DNA of 64,000 bases from Sulfitobacter sp. D7 (GCF_003611275.1 NZ_CP020694.1:1054001-1118000); one strand, 5' to 3'. Positions 37,361 through 47,227 are shown, counted from the first letter of the stretch. The notes: generated from the letters alone by a model not told the origin. Numbers and translations: made by a program.

Positions 37361-37450
37361 GGAGACGTGGCCGAGTGGTCGAAGGCGCTCCCCTGCTAAG
37401 GGAGTAGGCCCGGAAGGGTCTCGAGGGTTCGAATCCCTTCGTCTCCGCCA
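37361..37450 (+). tRNA. tRNA-Ser(GCT)
   Basis: 90 nt including an encoded CCA end. Acceptor GGAGACG pairs with CGTCTCC, anticodon stem CTCCC/GGGAG with loop CTGCTAA (anticodon GCT). The long variable arm (CCGGAAGGGTCTCGAG region) is typical of tRNA-Ser. T-loop GGTTCGAATCC. Confidence 0.97.
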
Positions 37451-38048
37451 CCCCGACCAAACCTGTGGCACTGCGCCTCGCGTGGGCCTTCATCCCCCCC
37501 CCGATTTCACCCAGCGCACCCTCGCTTTGCGAATTCGTTACATTTGCGCGGCACGGTTTTGGCAGCCCTCCGCCTTATTCTCGGCAGATTTTTAGGCGAG
37601 CATTCTCACCATCCGGGGGGACCAAATCCTAGGCGGTTACAGTGGCGCGATGCCCTGTCGCCATGCGAAAGGGAGGTTCCAGATGTTGGTTAACGTTAGA
37701 GACTGGTCTCGCATTCTGCACAATTGCATCTTTTCCGATGCCGACCAGTCGCTTTGTGCAAGGGCATGGCAATATCGAGAGGCGAGCCGTCTTTGGGCCC
37801 TCTGGGTCGTGGTTTTCACCCCCTCTCATTGCGAACGAAGTTTCCGTCACCATCGCAAAATACTGCGGCTCAAGGCGCGCAGGTCGCAAGGCAACCGCGG
37901 TTGGCGCGACAGCAATCGGCCCACTCTCTGACCTCGGAATTATTCTGCTGGGCAGTTGCATGCAGATGCATTCACGTTCACTTTGCCGGCAACGCCACAG
38001 GCGGCCGGTTTGACCGCGCCGCTGGCCTTACCCAAGCAAAGGACAGCT
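37451..38048. other. 598-bp region without a supported gene
   Basis: Short open frames occur on both strands (for example 37642-38013 plus and 37629-37961 minus) but none has a ribosome site, family motif or consistent codon bias. Base composition is lower in GC than the neighbours, so it may be a decayed gene. Nothing recognisable. Confidence 0.4.
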
Positions 38049-39635
38049 ATGCTTCGTCACGATCCCATCTACCCGTCCCACCGATCCCCCGTGGTTGCTG
38101 ACAATGTCGTCGCGACCTCTCAGCCACTGGCCACGCAGGCCGGGCTTTTGATGATGCAGCAGGGGGGCAATGCGGTGGATGCGGCGATCGCCACCGCCGC
38201 GGCGCTGACAGTGGTGGAGCCGACGGGCAATGGGCTGGGGTCTGACGCCTTCTGTATCCTGTGGGATGGCGAGAAACTGCACGGGCTCAACGCCTCGGGT
38301 CGGGCGCCTGCGGCATGGTCGCCCGAGCGGTTTCCGGATGGCATGGTCGAACATGGTTGGGACAGCGTGACCGTGCCGGGCGCGGTCAGTGCTTGGGTTG
38401 AATTGATGGAGAAGTTCGGCAAGCTTGATCTGGCGACCGTGCTGGCCCCGGCGATCCGCTATGCCGAAGAGGGCTTCCTCGTTTCGCCCACCATCGCGAC
38501 GCTTTGGGCGCGCGGGGCCGAGGTTTTGGGCAAGCAGCCGGGCTTTGCCGAGACATTTCTGCCCGAGGGCCGCGCCCCGCGCGCGGGCGAGCGGTTCCGC
38601 AACCCCGGCGCCGCACGCACCCTGCGTCTGATCGCCGAAACCAATGGCCGCGCCTTTTATGAAGGTGAGATCGCGCAAGAGATTGTGGCCCATGCCAAAG
38701 CCAATGGCGGCGCGATGACCATGGACGATCTGGCGACCAACAAGCCCGAATGGTGCGGCACGATCAGCCAAAGCTTCGACGGTGTGGAGCTGCATGAGAT
38801 TCCGCCAAACGGGCAGGGGATCGCCGCGCTCATGGCGCTTGGCATACTGGAGCATAGCGACATTCGCACCCACGGGGCCGACGACCTGATGGCGGTGCAT
38901 TTGCAGATCGAAGCCTGCAAACTGGCGTATAGCGATCTGCATGCCTATGTGGCGGATCGGACCGCCATGACGCAGGTCGACGAAAAGGCGCTGCTTGATC
39001 CGGCGTACCTCAAATCTCGCGCGGCGCTGATCTCAGCCGACAAGGCGCAAGATTTCGGCGCGGGTGCGCCGAAACAGGGCGGCACGGTTTTGATGAGCAC
39101 GGCGGATGCCTCGGGCATGATGGTCAGCTTCATCCAGTCGAACTACGCGGGCTTCGGCTCGGGCGTGGTGGTGCCGGGGACGGGGGTCTCAATGCAGAAC
39201 CGTGGCTTTGGTTTCACCACCGAGGCGGGGCACCAGAATATCGTGGCGGGGGGCAAGCGGCCGTTCCATACGATCATCCCCGGTTTCGCGATGAAGGACG
39301 GCCAGCCTTTTATGGCCTATGGCATGATGGGCGGCCCGATTCAGGCGCAGGGCCATATGCAACTGCTGCTGCGCACGCAGCTTTGGGGGCAGGACGTTCA
39401 GGTCGCCGCCGATGCGCCGCGCTGGCGGATCCTATCGGGGTTGGAGGTGGCCTGCGAACCGGCAATGGCGCCCGATCTTTTGCAAGGGCTGCGCGATCTG
39501 GGCCATGTCGTCCATGTCGAAGCGCCTGACAATGCTTTCGGTTTCGGCGGGGCGCAATTGGTGCAGCGCTTGCCCGAAGGCGGCTATTCCGCCGGGTCCG
39601 ATCCGCGCAAAGACGGGCAGGCGGCGGGTTTCTGA
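38049..39635 (+). CDS. gamma-glutamyltransferase-family protein
   Basis: 528 aa from the ATG at 38049. No signal peptide is visible, so it is probably cytoplasmic. Landmarks: GLLMMQQGGNAVDAAIATAAALTVVEPTGNGLGSDAF near 32-64, and the processing and nucleophile site at the Thr of KQGGTVLMSTAD, where Ntn-hydrolase autocleavage would give two subunits. Then SFIQSNYAGFGSGVVVPGTGVSMQNRG. It probably acts on glutathione or another gamma-glutamyl compound, or is a cephalosporin-acylase-like relative. Confidence 0.9.
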   Translation: MLRHDPIYPSHRSPVVADNVVATSQPLATQAGLLMMQQGGNAVDAAIATAAALTVVEPTGNGLGSDAFCILWDGEKLHGLNASGRAPAAWSPERFPDGMVEHGWDSVTVPGAVSAWVELMEKFGKLDLATVLAPAIRYAEEGFLVSPTIATLWARGAEVLGKQPGFAETFLPEGRAPRAGERFRNPGAARTLRLIAETNGRAFYEGEIAQEIVAHAKANGGAMTMDDLATNKPEWCGTISQSFDGVELHEIPPNGQGIAALMALGILEHSDIRTHGADDLMAVHLQIEACKLAYSDLHAYVADRTAMTQVDEKALLDPAYLKSRAALISADKAQDFGAGAPKQGGTVLMSTADASGMMVSFIQSNYAGFGSGVVVPGTGVSMQNRGFGFTTEAGHQNIVAGGKRPFHTIIPGFAMKDGQPFMAYGMMGGPIQAQGHMQLLLRTQLWGQDVQVAADAPRWRILSGLEVACEPAMAPDLLQGLRDLGHVVHVEAPDNAFGFGGAQLVQRLPEGGYSAGSDPRKDGQAAGF

Positions 39636-39660
39636 GCCATAGTGCATCCCCCCGTAGGAT

Positions 39661-39697
39661 TGGCATGGCTCGGTATCGGGCCATGCCATTTTATTTT
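39661..39697 (+). terminator. terminator after the gamma-glutamyltransferase gene
   Basis: TGGCATGGC pairs with GCCATGCCA over a ten-base loop, then TTTTATTTT. Confidence 0.88.
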
Positions 39698-39733
39698 AAG
39701 CGCTCAGCCCTGAGCGCGTTTCGCATCAACCGA

Positions 39734-40006
39734 CTACAGCCCCTGACCGGCAGCCGCAAGGTAGAGGAAGCCAAGGCTGTAAAGCGCGGCCATCAGACCG
39801 CTGAGGATGAAGGCCGGCAGCCGCGAGACGCTAAAGATCAGTTCAGTCACGCCCGCGATGCCACCCAATGAGGCGATCGACACGCCGCTCATCTGGCTGG
39901 TCGGGAAGCCGAGAATTTCGCTTGTGCTATGTTGCAGGATCAACAGGCCCGACATGATGCGGAAAAGCGATAGTATCTGCGGCCGGTATGGGGAGAGGAA
40001 GGTCAA
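39734..40006 (-). pseudogene. DoxX-family gene with two internal in-frame deletions
   Basis: The 90-aa frame starts at a TTG. MTFLSPYRPQILSLFRIMSGLLILQHSTSEILGFP, LGGIAGVTELIF, LPAFILSGLMAAL and GFLYLAAAGQG correspond in order to conserved parts of DoxX proteins (normally about 130 aa). The segments that usually separate them, a hydrophobic GGLLLLLGLFTR-like stretch and a FMAHAP...NGGE-like loop, are missing. The result lacks most of two helices. Probably a decaying gene, though a minimal functional form cannot be excluded. Confidence 0.6.
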
Positions 40007-40281
40007 GATTTTCCCTTTCAGGGCTTCTTGTTGTGCTCACCGGGCCAGTATCAATCCCAGTCCACGCGACCCGCTTAGCCTCAAGCGCGGGGGAGGGGGA
40101 TATGCCACGTATCTGTGATTTGGGCGCGCCCGAATTCGCGGGCGACGGAGGCAAATTTCAAGCGGAGGTAAATAATCGAAAAAAAATCGTCACAAAGGCC
40201 CAATTGCACTTGCGCACCCCGGACTGCCCGCGTTAAAGAGCCGCTGTCCGAGGGCGTTGCCCGAAAGACAGACATAGGCAT

Positions 40282-40356
40282 TCCGGCGTAGCTCAGCGGT
40301 AGAGCAGTTGACTGTTAATCAATTGGTCGTAGGTTCGATCCCTACCGCCGGAGCCA
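40282..40356 (+). tRNA. tRNA-Asn(GTT), integration target of a genomic island
   Basis: 75 nt with encoded CCA. Acceptor TCCGGCG/CGCCGGA, D-arm GCTC...GAGC, anticodon loop CTGTTAA (GTT), T-arm with GGTTCGATCC. The last 46 bases (40311-40356) recur exactly at 49480-49525 and partly at 52576-52592, so the 3' part of the gene is the core attachment site. The gene itself remains complete. Confidence 0.97.
40311..40356 (+). repeat. attL-type core: 3' end of tRNA-Asn
   Basis: 46 bp from the anticodon arm to CCA, identical to 49480-49525. It marks the left junction of the inner integrated element. Confidence 0.92.
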
Positions 40357-40360
40357 TTAA

Positions 40361-40396
40361 AAAGCCTTCCAAGTCATTGATTTGGAAGGTTTTTTA
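40361..40396. terminator. bidirectional terminator after tRNA-Asn
   Basis: CCTTCCAA (40365-40372) pairs with TTGGAAGG (40382-40389), with A-run and T-run flanks. It lies inside the island's left end and can serve both the tRNA and the KAP NTPase gene on the other strand. Confidence 0.85.
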
Positions 40397-40474
40397 TTGG
40401 TTGCTTCTTAGATGGGCACTAAACCTATTCTCTGCTTGCAGGTTCTGTGAACCTGCCACAGTGCGAACTATCCT

Positions 40475-42619
40475 TCATCGTGTATCATCATCAAATTTCG
40501 TGAGCATTCTGGCAGCGCATGATCGATCAGCTGCGTCGACATTATCATCGGCAGCTATCTTCTCCAGCCGATCTTGAACCGCGGAACGACCCCCGAAAAA
40601 GATATCAAGAGTATCTGGTCTAAGCTTACACTGGACACCGTGTGCCGAAGATTCGCTCCAACTCATCATTTTTTGCAAGACCTCCAGAAGGCCGCGATCG
40701 GTTGCTGTTTGGTTAGCTATCCAGCTTAGCGCTCCTTCCGGGTCACCTGCTTGATGCCACGCAAACATCAACGACAAGAACTGGGGAGTTTCCATCAATT
40801 CTGAGGGTGGGACCTCAGTCAGCCGCCTGAGAAAAATGCCTCTAACTAACTCGAACTCTTCGTTGCTAAGGAGCCGAGCATTTTCTGGCTCTGCTCGATG
40901 TCCAGAAACTCCATGTTCAAAAACTGCTTCTCTGACGATCCCAGTAAGCCACGCCAACGATTTTGCTTCGCTGAACAATGTTCGGAGCGTGTGCTTTCGC
41001 AGACTCGGATCTCCTATAATTCCGATTAGTCCGAATACCTCGTGACGATTTCCCTTTAGGAACTGTGAGTAACCAGAATATGTTTTCGCAACAGGAACGA
41101 GATCGTCAATGGCCTCTCCAAGCACGGAAAAAAGTCCTTGGATTTCGGAGGGTCCGATGCGTCCGCTGACGCCCAGAATCCGGTCTAAGAGAACCTCTGC
41201 AAACCTACCCCCTTGGGGGCGTTTGCTAACTACCAGTTGGCGGAAGCGCGACAAGGCAATTTCTGGCTTCTCAGCACACGCGCCTAAAAATTGGTCCAAT
41301 TCAAGGTCGCTGATGCTCCCCGATGGGCCGGAAAACGAGAAGTAGAGGCTGTAGTGATTTGGGCTGGCAAGGCGCTTTGAGGCTGAAAATGAACGCAGCT
41401 CATCGCTATCCGAAAGATCAAACACTCTGAACTCTTCACCGTCTCGATGCAGTGAGGCTAAATCAAGACCGGGAAGGTGCTCCTGCAATGCATATAAGAA
41501 CTGGTTTCGCTCTGAGCCGTCTGCGCTGATTGCGGCCAAAAGGGACGCTCCTAAGCGCTCGTGGGCACCGGGTGAGATGTAACCCCAGTCACCAATTGCA
41601 GACAAGTTCGATACGTAGTCTTCGATCCAGTTGAAGAGGGCGCTGTTTTTTATGCGCACCATTTGCAAGAAGACCATATCGCCAGGATCTACTCGACCTT
41701 TAACAGGTAAGAAATTTAACTTTAGGGAGTTCATGAGCCTGATAACGTCACGAGGCGTTTCGACAAATTCTCCGCACCACTGATTCAGAGCCCGTTCCAA
41801 CCGGTCCGCCGTATCTGAACCTAAATTCTCGGCATCCAAAAGCTGGAACAGTTCGGTTCTTAGCCAGTTTCGGAGATCATAGTTCATAGCCTTGGGCACT
41901 TTGAACGAAGCTTGAACCACCTTTTCAAGATACGCTTTTCCGTCTGAGATCGCGATGGCCCGCTCGATACTTTTTGCCAGCACCTCAGGGTCATAGGCAA
42001 GGATGTAAGCGACGTTAGGGAAGTCGGCCACCGCTTTTACCAATCGCAGGACTTCTGCGGCTTCAGCAGGCTCTAACCTGTCTAAGTCATCTATGAACAC
42101 AATGATTGGATGTTGCAGCTCTTCGAGCTTCTTTCGCAACTTTGCGTTAAGTTCTCCGAGGGACGGTTCCAATAGCTCAGCGGCTTTGCTTCCGCTATTT
42201 CGCACCAGGTTGCCGATTTTCTTGGCTAAGGGTATCCCGCCAAGATCAGCGAGGTCAGCGATCGCAGCCAAACCAGAAGATGCTCTGACATATCGTTTCA
42301 GAATTTCTTTGGTTTTATCCTGTTCGTCGCTTGGAAGAGATCCAAGAATGACAGGCTCCAAGTCGGAAAAAAGTTGAGTCAGTAATTCCTCCCGATTTCC
42401 AATCAACCATGGGGCAAACTTGACGATCTTGGGTCCGTTTCTCTTTCGATGAAGCTCTTCCAGAGCCATGTTGATGAGGGACGATTTACCTGAGCCCCAT
42501 GCGCCTTCAACACCGACGACGAACCCGCTGCTGAGGTCGTTTAGTAGGAATGAATCTGCCAGGTGATGGGCGATTTCTCCGAAGCCGAGCTTGTCCCGGT
42601 CAGAGTTCTCCAAGGGCAT
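40475..42619 (-). CDS. KAP-family P-loop NTPase
   Basis: 714 aa from the ATG at 42617-42619; a TTG 12 bases upstream is an alternative. Walker A GAWGSGKS lies at residues 39-46, and the extended Walker B with the KAP signature, IIVFIDDLDRLEP, near 172-184. It is followed by VLRLVKAVADFPNVAYILAYD and a sensor region (SFKVPKAMNYDLRNWL). No clear membrane helices are inserted, unlike animal Kidins220 or some bacterial KAPs. The C-terminal 400 residues have no recognised domain. KAP NTPases include phage-exclusion protein PifA and QatA of the Qat defence system. Divergent from the 1131-aa gene, island cargo. Confidence 0.88.
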   Translation of the reverse strand: MPLENSDRDKLGFGEIAHHLADSFLLNDLSSGFVVGVEGAWGSGKSSLINMALEELHRKRNGPKIVKFAPWLIGNREELLTQLFSDLEPVILGSLPSDEQDKTKEILKRYVRASSGLAAIADLADLGGIPLAKKIGNLVRNSGSKAAELLEPSLGELNAKLRKKLEELQHPIIVFIDDLDRLEPAEAAEVLRLVKAVADFPNVAYILAYDPEVLAKSIERAIAISDGKAYLEKVVQASFKVPKAMNYDLRNWLRTELFQLLDAENLGSDTADRLERALNQWCGEFVETPRDVIRLMNSLKLNFLPVKGRVDPGDMVFLQMVRIKNSALFNWIEDYVSNLSAIGDWGYISPGAHERLGASLLAAISADGSERNQFLYALQEHLPGLDLASLHRDGEEFRVFDLSDSDELRSFSASKRLASPNHYSLYFSFSGPSGSISDLELDQFLGACAEKPEIALSRFRQLVVSKRPQGGRFAEVLLDRILGVSGRIGPSEIQGLFSVLGEAIDDLVPVAKTYSGYSQFLKGNRHEVFGLIGIIGDPSLRKHTLRTLFSEAKSLAWLTGIVREAVFEHGVSGHRAEPENARLLSNEEFELVRGIFLRRLTEVPPSELMETPQFLSLMFAWHQAGDPEGALSWIANQTATDRGLLEVLQKMMSWSESSAHGVQCKLRPDTLDIFFGGRSAVQDRLEKIAADDNVDAADRSCAARMLTKFDDDTR

Positions 42620-43070
42620 ATCTACAATCAAGATCCACCTCGATAAATGTGCCGTATACTTGCTCTTCTAATACGGATCTGAGCCGTCAAGGCTCGAACT
42701 ATATTCCCGATATACTTCACATTTTTTGACCTGAGAAGCCATCGAAGGCTATTGCTGCGGTTGGGGGTGCGACGAAAGCTCTGATGCCTGGGAAAAGGAG
42801 GTGCTCCTGCGTTCAGCGTGTTGTCATTCGTAGGGTGTGGACCGCGATGTGCGCTGCCAAGGGGCAGAAGAAGTATTGCATCGAAGGAAGTTCAGCAAAT
42901 ACCCAGGACTTTCCGGCGCCCCGCTGGCGGCAGACCTGTAGGGGTTCCAACCGTTTGGCGATGGTCGGTGGATCTGGAGGCGCTGAATGGAAACCATGCG
43001 CTAAACCAGTAGGATCAGTGCGATTCCGGAAATATGTAGGTGACTTACCCTTTGTTTTCCCAGAAAAAAT
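42620..43070. other. divergent control region between the KAP NTPase and the 1131-aa gene
   Basis: 451 bp without a supported gene. The minus frame at 42813-43511 mirrors the hydrophobic start of the 1131-aa protein. It presumably holds back-to-back promoters. No clear operator was found. Confidence 0.45.
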
Positions 43071-46000
43071 ATGGGAGTTCTTGAAGATGGACATACACAC
43101 GCGGAAGTGGTGCGGAAAAAGTTGAGATATTTTTTTAGGCAGGTCGCTCTGCTTGTGAGCGTTGTGTTGGGTTTTTTTGGGCCCAGGCTGGGCAAAATTG
43201 TGCGTCGCACTGTTTCGGCGCAGCTGAAAGGGAATGCGGAATTTCGCGTGCATCGGTATCCAATATTGGTGCGTGCCGTTCGATGGGCGATCGGCAACCC
43301 AAAGCCAGCCATGACAGGGCTCCTCTGCGCATACCTCGCTGCATTCCTTTTGCAATATCATCGAATGCACGCGGGTGCCGTCTCCGCTGAAAATGTTGGC
43401 GAAAGCGTCCGCGATTTCTGGACTGTCAATTTGGGAATTTTTGCCGTTCAGGCTGCCTTGGTTGGTGTTGTCTTTCCTCTGGTGATTGCTTTTGTGGGGC
43501 TGCTCAATCAAGGCCGTGCGTCGTTTGCGTCACGCCTTACGGTCTACATCGATTCATCGGCCGCACTATTTGTAGGCGTAAGCTCACTTTTACTTTGTGT
43601 CTCAATCGCTCTTCAACTTCCTTTGGGGGATAGCTTTGTTCATGTGAGTGGTGCTGTTACAGCTCTCAATGTCTTGTGGTTTTCTGTAAACGCACTGGCC
43701 CTATGCTACTTCGTTCTACGCACAATTAGCTTTCTTCACCCGTCAAAGCGCGCGCCCATTATGCGGGCCTATGTAGCGAATGAGATTTGGCCTCGCGAAC
43801 TAACGATAGCTATCACTGCCGACCAGTGGAGTGGCGTAACGAAGCTTAACCACCTCCCAGCGGGGGACGATCTCGATCCGTTCGCCCCAGGCCCTCGGGC
43901 CACCGTCAGATATTTCGGACTTTGGGAGAAGGGCGAGCCGAGAGTGGAGCGTTTTTTGCCGCGGAAAATGAAACTGGTCGATGTGCGTTTTGGGGTCCTC
44001 AGGCCTGTCGTTGATGACTGGCTTTCGCATGCACAGCAGGCTGGCGGCGAGGAAGCCCATGACCTTGTGATACCTCTTCAGCCTGGCAATGATTACAATG
44101 GAGATCAGGTTCTCGCGCGATCTACGGTTCCCCTGAGTTTTGTTGCGCGAACAGCAGTGAAGAATTCTTTTCGGTTCCGCTCTACTCTCGTCGACCTCGG
44201 AAGAATCAGCGCAACAAACCAAATTTTTGGCGAAATGATTGCCGATCTAATCGAGCTTATTGACCAGCGTCGAGCAAGCGAATTCGCCGACCAGCTGAGC
44301 GATGTCGTGGATTTCCACGTTTTCCTGTATCGGCTCGCCCAAAAAAGTGATGAGGACTTCAATTACGCATATTTGCGCACTGGCGCTGGGATCTTCAGTC
44401 GTCGGCTGAGCGAACAGTGGGCAGAAGCCTACAGGGATGTTACTCGTCGAGTTGTGGAGCGGCTTCCCGACGAGCCGGAGTTCATGAGGCCAATGGCCTT
44501 CATCCCTTACAAAATTTTTGTGCGAACAGACGGGATCACATCTACTGCGCTCCAACCGATTATTCAGTTGGGTGAGGATTTGTCTGGCCGATTGATCGAT
44601 TGGGCCACGGGAGAATATCGCGCTGAGTCCCCAACTGGTATTGGTGATCGAGAGCCGTTCTCGCTCTCACATCAAGGTGAGGTATATGCTCACGCGTGGC
44701 GTGAGCAGGTTGCCGGATGGGAAGCCTTACTGAAAGCCGTTTCCAAAGAAACAGATCGCACTGAAGATTGTGCTCAACGTTGGGAGAGACTGAGACTCAC
44801 CTCAGAAAACCTTTGGATTCATCTATTTGCAACTATGCGTATGACGGCACGGGCTGTTTGGGCCGGCGATACACTTGCAACGAGCTGGACAAATGATCTG
44901 ATGTTGCATTGGAAGAAGCAAGCTGAGGTTAGGTCGATCCGCACCAGAAGACCTTGGCGTGTCCATTCAGAAGCCATCACTCTTCAAGAGCTGAACTTTT
45001 CGTGGGCTGACGTCGAAGACTTGCAGCTCACGCCAAGCGGTGACGTGATAACACCAGAGCGTTTATTTGACGAGATACTTAACAACGTCTGGCGGGATCA
45101 TACGCTCGTGCTTGCCAGCCTTTTTATTCACTGGGCGATGAACCAACTCTCAGGTGATACCGCAATCCAGGCGGCGCGTATGCTACTGCATGGCGAGCAC
45201 TATGACCGTGGTGACAGAGACACCCGTGACTTCCCAGCTAACTCCGGCGTCGACTTTTTAGTTTCGGCTCTCAGAGTAGTGGGCTCCGGCACGCAGTTTT
45301 CAGAAGGTAGCTATGCAGGTCGAATTGACCATTTACTGGAGGGACTCAGCAGATTAGGAGAGGCACCTCGGATTTCTATGCGCATGTATACATCCGTCGG
45401 CGGTCTATCCTTTTCTACACTTCCATCGGCGCAAGTTATTGCGCTGTTAGCACTTATGCCTCGACAGCAATCAGCCAATGAGGCACTGCGCCGGCTCCTG
45501 ACCCGTGGTGAAGATAAGGCACTCAGACGCAGAGAAGCTCTTCTGCGAGCTCTGGAGTCAGCTATTGAAGAACTCGACGAGGAGCGTCATTCAATCTTGC
45601 TTGCTGCTCTGATTGGTCCGGCGGAAGACCTCTCCTTTGAAGAGCGGCGGACCAATGCTCATCAGCTTATTGAGCAGTCGCTCGTTGTTTTGACTCGGTA
45701 TCGCGACCAGGCGATTATTGAAGCTCCAATTGACACCGATCGGATTGCGGCTGTGGGCTCGGCAGCTGCGTCTAAGGCGTTCTCTAAAACCGAATTTCCA
45801 CGCCATCTTTTTGACGAGATTGTTTTGACCTCAGATCGGTTAACTGAGTTTAATATGAGGGTCAGCGGGCTCAATAGAGGAGAATTCACAAGACCCTTGA
45901 TGGGGGAGCCAGTCCTCAACGAGGCAGAATGGTGGCGTGACGTTATGTCAGACCGCGTTGCAGACGTGGTCTGGTCAGATGTCCTTCAACAATTGCATCC

Positions 46001-46466
46001 TATCAGAATAGACAGCCAGACCCCCCTCGAGTTCTGGCATGCGGTTCGCGAAGGCAGCGAGCGAATTCGAACCATTGGTCATGACCCCCTGCTCGTGATC
46101 GATAACGCGAGCGCCCCAGAATGGCTCTATGACTGGCAGTGGTCGCATGAGAGCGGTAGCAGCTCCAAGCCTGAGGACTTGGTCATTACGAACGAGGCTA
46201 ATCAGGTAGCTGCATACGAATTTACCATGAACGACACGCCGGTCTACAGGGCAAGAATAGAGAGTGGTGTAGCCATACTCATCCCATCCCGGCTTCTCCA
46301 AACATTGCAGTTTCATGACTACGGTGAAGGCCTGCCAGTATCACCCCAGTTTGAGGCCGACGATCAAGAACGCTGGTTAGGCACTATGAGGGTGTCCTTC
46401 GAGAGGCGAGTTGAACTGGCCGACGATATCCCATCTTACCGCATCGGCTATGGGGACGACCGCTAA
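43071..46466 (+). CDS. large membrane-anchored protein of unknown family, island cargo
   Basis: 1131 aa, ATG at 43071 with a weak ribosome site, so the start is uncertain. Hydrophobic segments near 22-38, 80-97, 120-147, 163-184 and 190-222 give about five membrane helices. A predicted cytoplasmic region of about 900 residues follows, rich in charged and aromatic positions, with no P-loop, nuclease or protease motif that I can identify. Codon use matches the KAP gene. The only large partner is that divergent NTPase, so a joint function (membrane-linked phage exclusion or similar) is inferred. I do not recognise the family. Confidence 0.8.
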   Translation: MGVLEDGHTHAEVVRKKLRYFFRQVALLVSVVLGFFGPRLGKIVRRTVSAQLKGNAEFRVHRYPILVRAVRWAIGNPKPAMTGLLCAYLAAFLLQYHRMHAGAVSAENVGESVRDFWTVNLGIFAVQAALVGVVFPLVIAFVGLLNQGRASFASRLTVYIDSSAALFVGVSSLLLCVSIALQLPLGDSFVHVSGAVTALNVLWFSVNALALCYFVLRTISFLHPSKRAPIMRAYVANEIWPRELTIAITADQWSGVTKLNHLPAGDDLDPFAPGPRATVRYFGLWEKGEPRVERFLPRKMKLVDVRFGVLRPVVDDWLSHAQQAGGEEAHDLVIPLQPGNDYNGDQVLARSTVPLSFVARTAVKNSFRFRSTLVDLGRISATNQIFGEMIADLIELIDQRRASEFADQLSDVVDFHVFLYRLAQKSDEDFNYAYLRTGAGIFSRRLSEQWAEAYRDVTRRVVERLPDEPEFMRPMAFIPYKIFVRTDGITSTALQPIIQLGEDLSGRLIDWATGEYRAESPTGIGDREPFSLSHQGEVYAHAWREQVAGWEALLKAVSKETDRTEDCAQRWERLRLTSENLWIHLFATMRMTARAVWAGDTLATSWTNDLMLHWKKQAEVRSIRTRRPWRVHSEAITLQELNFSWADVEDLQLTPSGDVITPERLFDEILNNVWRDHTLVLASLFIHWAMNQLSGDTAIQAARMLLHGEHYDRGDRDTRDFPANSGVDFLVSALRVVGSGTQFSEGSYAGRIDHLLEGLSRLGEAPRISMRMYTSVGGLSFSTLPSAQVIALLALMPRQQSANEALRRLLTRGEDKALRRREALLRALESAIEELDEERHSILLAALIGPAEDLSFEERRTNAHQLIEQSLVVLTRYRDQAIIEAPIDTDRIAAVGSAAASKAFSKTEFPRHLFDEIVLTSDRLTEFNMRVSGLNRGEFTRPLMGEPVLNEAEWWRDVMSDRVADVVWSDVLQQLHPIRIDSQTPLEFWHAVREGSERIRTIGHDPLLVIDNASAPEWLYDWQWSHESGSSSKPEDLVITNEANQVAAYEFTMNDTPVYRARIESGVAILIPSRLLQTLQFHDYGEGLPVSPQFEADDQERWLGTMRVSFERRVELADDIPSYRIGYGDDR

Positions 46467-46983
46467 ACAAAACATATCGTCTGAGGGTAAACGAGATCAT
46501 TGTGCCTGATCCGATACAGGTGTGGCAGAACTCTCGGTCATTCACGGCGGATGAAAAGACTCGATTTTGCGCGGGTCGGATTGTCAACAACCGTGCAGAA
46601 ATTTTGACATTCAGAAGAAGACATCCCTGAAACGCATAAGCAGCTTTCCGAACCCAATGAAGCACAGATGTCGTTTCTCATTTGCACTTTTCCAAATAGC
46701 CTGGCTGGGATCCAAATCCGAATTTCGCTATTTTCGGGCCAGAAATGGCTTGTCTGGCCGTTCTGGAATTTAGTTCATTAAAGCGGCTTTAGCAAACATC
46801 TACTGATTCATCTGTATTAAGTTTCGTTATTTTTCAATGGTTTATAAATTAATTTGCGAAATTCATTTCGCCTTTGCGACAGAAGCTAATCTTGTCGGTG
46901 TCTGGACGAAAATATCCAGCATTCTTGACAGTCATAAAGGCTGATCCCGAGGCGCAGCGGTGCTGTGCGTCAAAGGACTGTAA
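46467..46983. other. 517-bp AT-rich gap before the integration module
   Basis: No supported gene. The AT-rich centre around 46780-46880 may hold the promoter of the excisionase-integrase operon. Confidence 0.45.
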
Positions 46984-47226
46984 ATGAAAGAAGTATACAC
47001 TCCATTGGAGCTTTCTGCACGCTGGAACTGCTCTGCACGTTCGGTTCGAGCCGAAATCTACTGCGGTCGCCTAAAGTGTTTCCGCGTCGGTCGACTGTTT
47101 CGGATTCTGGATACGCAAGTTTATGAATATGAGACAAAATCGCCCTCCTGCGGCCCATTCAGGCCTCCGACAGATACACGCAAGTGTCTCCGAACTGATG
47201 GTTTGCCACGCCAATCAGAGGCCTGA
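46984..47226 (+). CDS. excisionase-like helix-turn-helix protein 1
   Basis: 80 aa. YTPLELSARWNCSARSVRAEIYCGRLKCFRVGRLFRILDTQVYEYE (residues 5-50) is a MerR-like winged helix of the excisionase/AlpA type. The last 30 residues are unrelated and proline/arginine-rich. It is paralogous to the gene immediately downstream (47228), with about half of the aligned positions similar. The stop is one base before the next ATG. Probably controls excision or the island promoter. Confidence 0.82.
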   Translation: MKEVYTPLELSARWNCSARSVRAEIYCGRLKCFRVGRLFRILDTQVYEYETKSPSCGPFRPPTDTRKCLRTDGLPRQSEA

Positions 47227-47227
47227 G

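Noticed and set aside
37629..37961. Possible genes in the gap after tRNA-Ser
   Set aside because: Overlapping frames on both strands, none with start signals, motifs or consistent codon choice.
42813..43511. 232-aa minus-strand frame in the island
   Set aside because: Covers the complement of the hydrophobic N-terminus of the 1131-aa protein; composition and lack of ribosome site argue against it.
46467..46983. CRISPR array or toxin-antitoxin genes in the island gaps
   Set aside because: No regularly spaced repeats were found and no small paired frames with ribosome sites.
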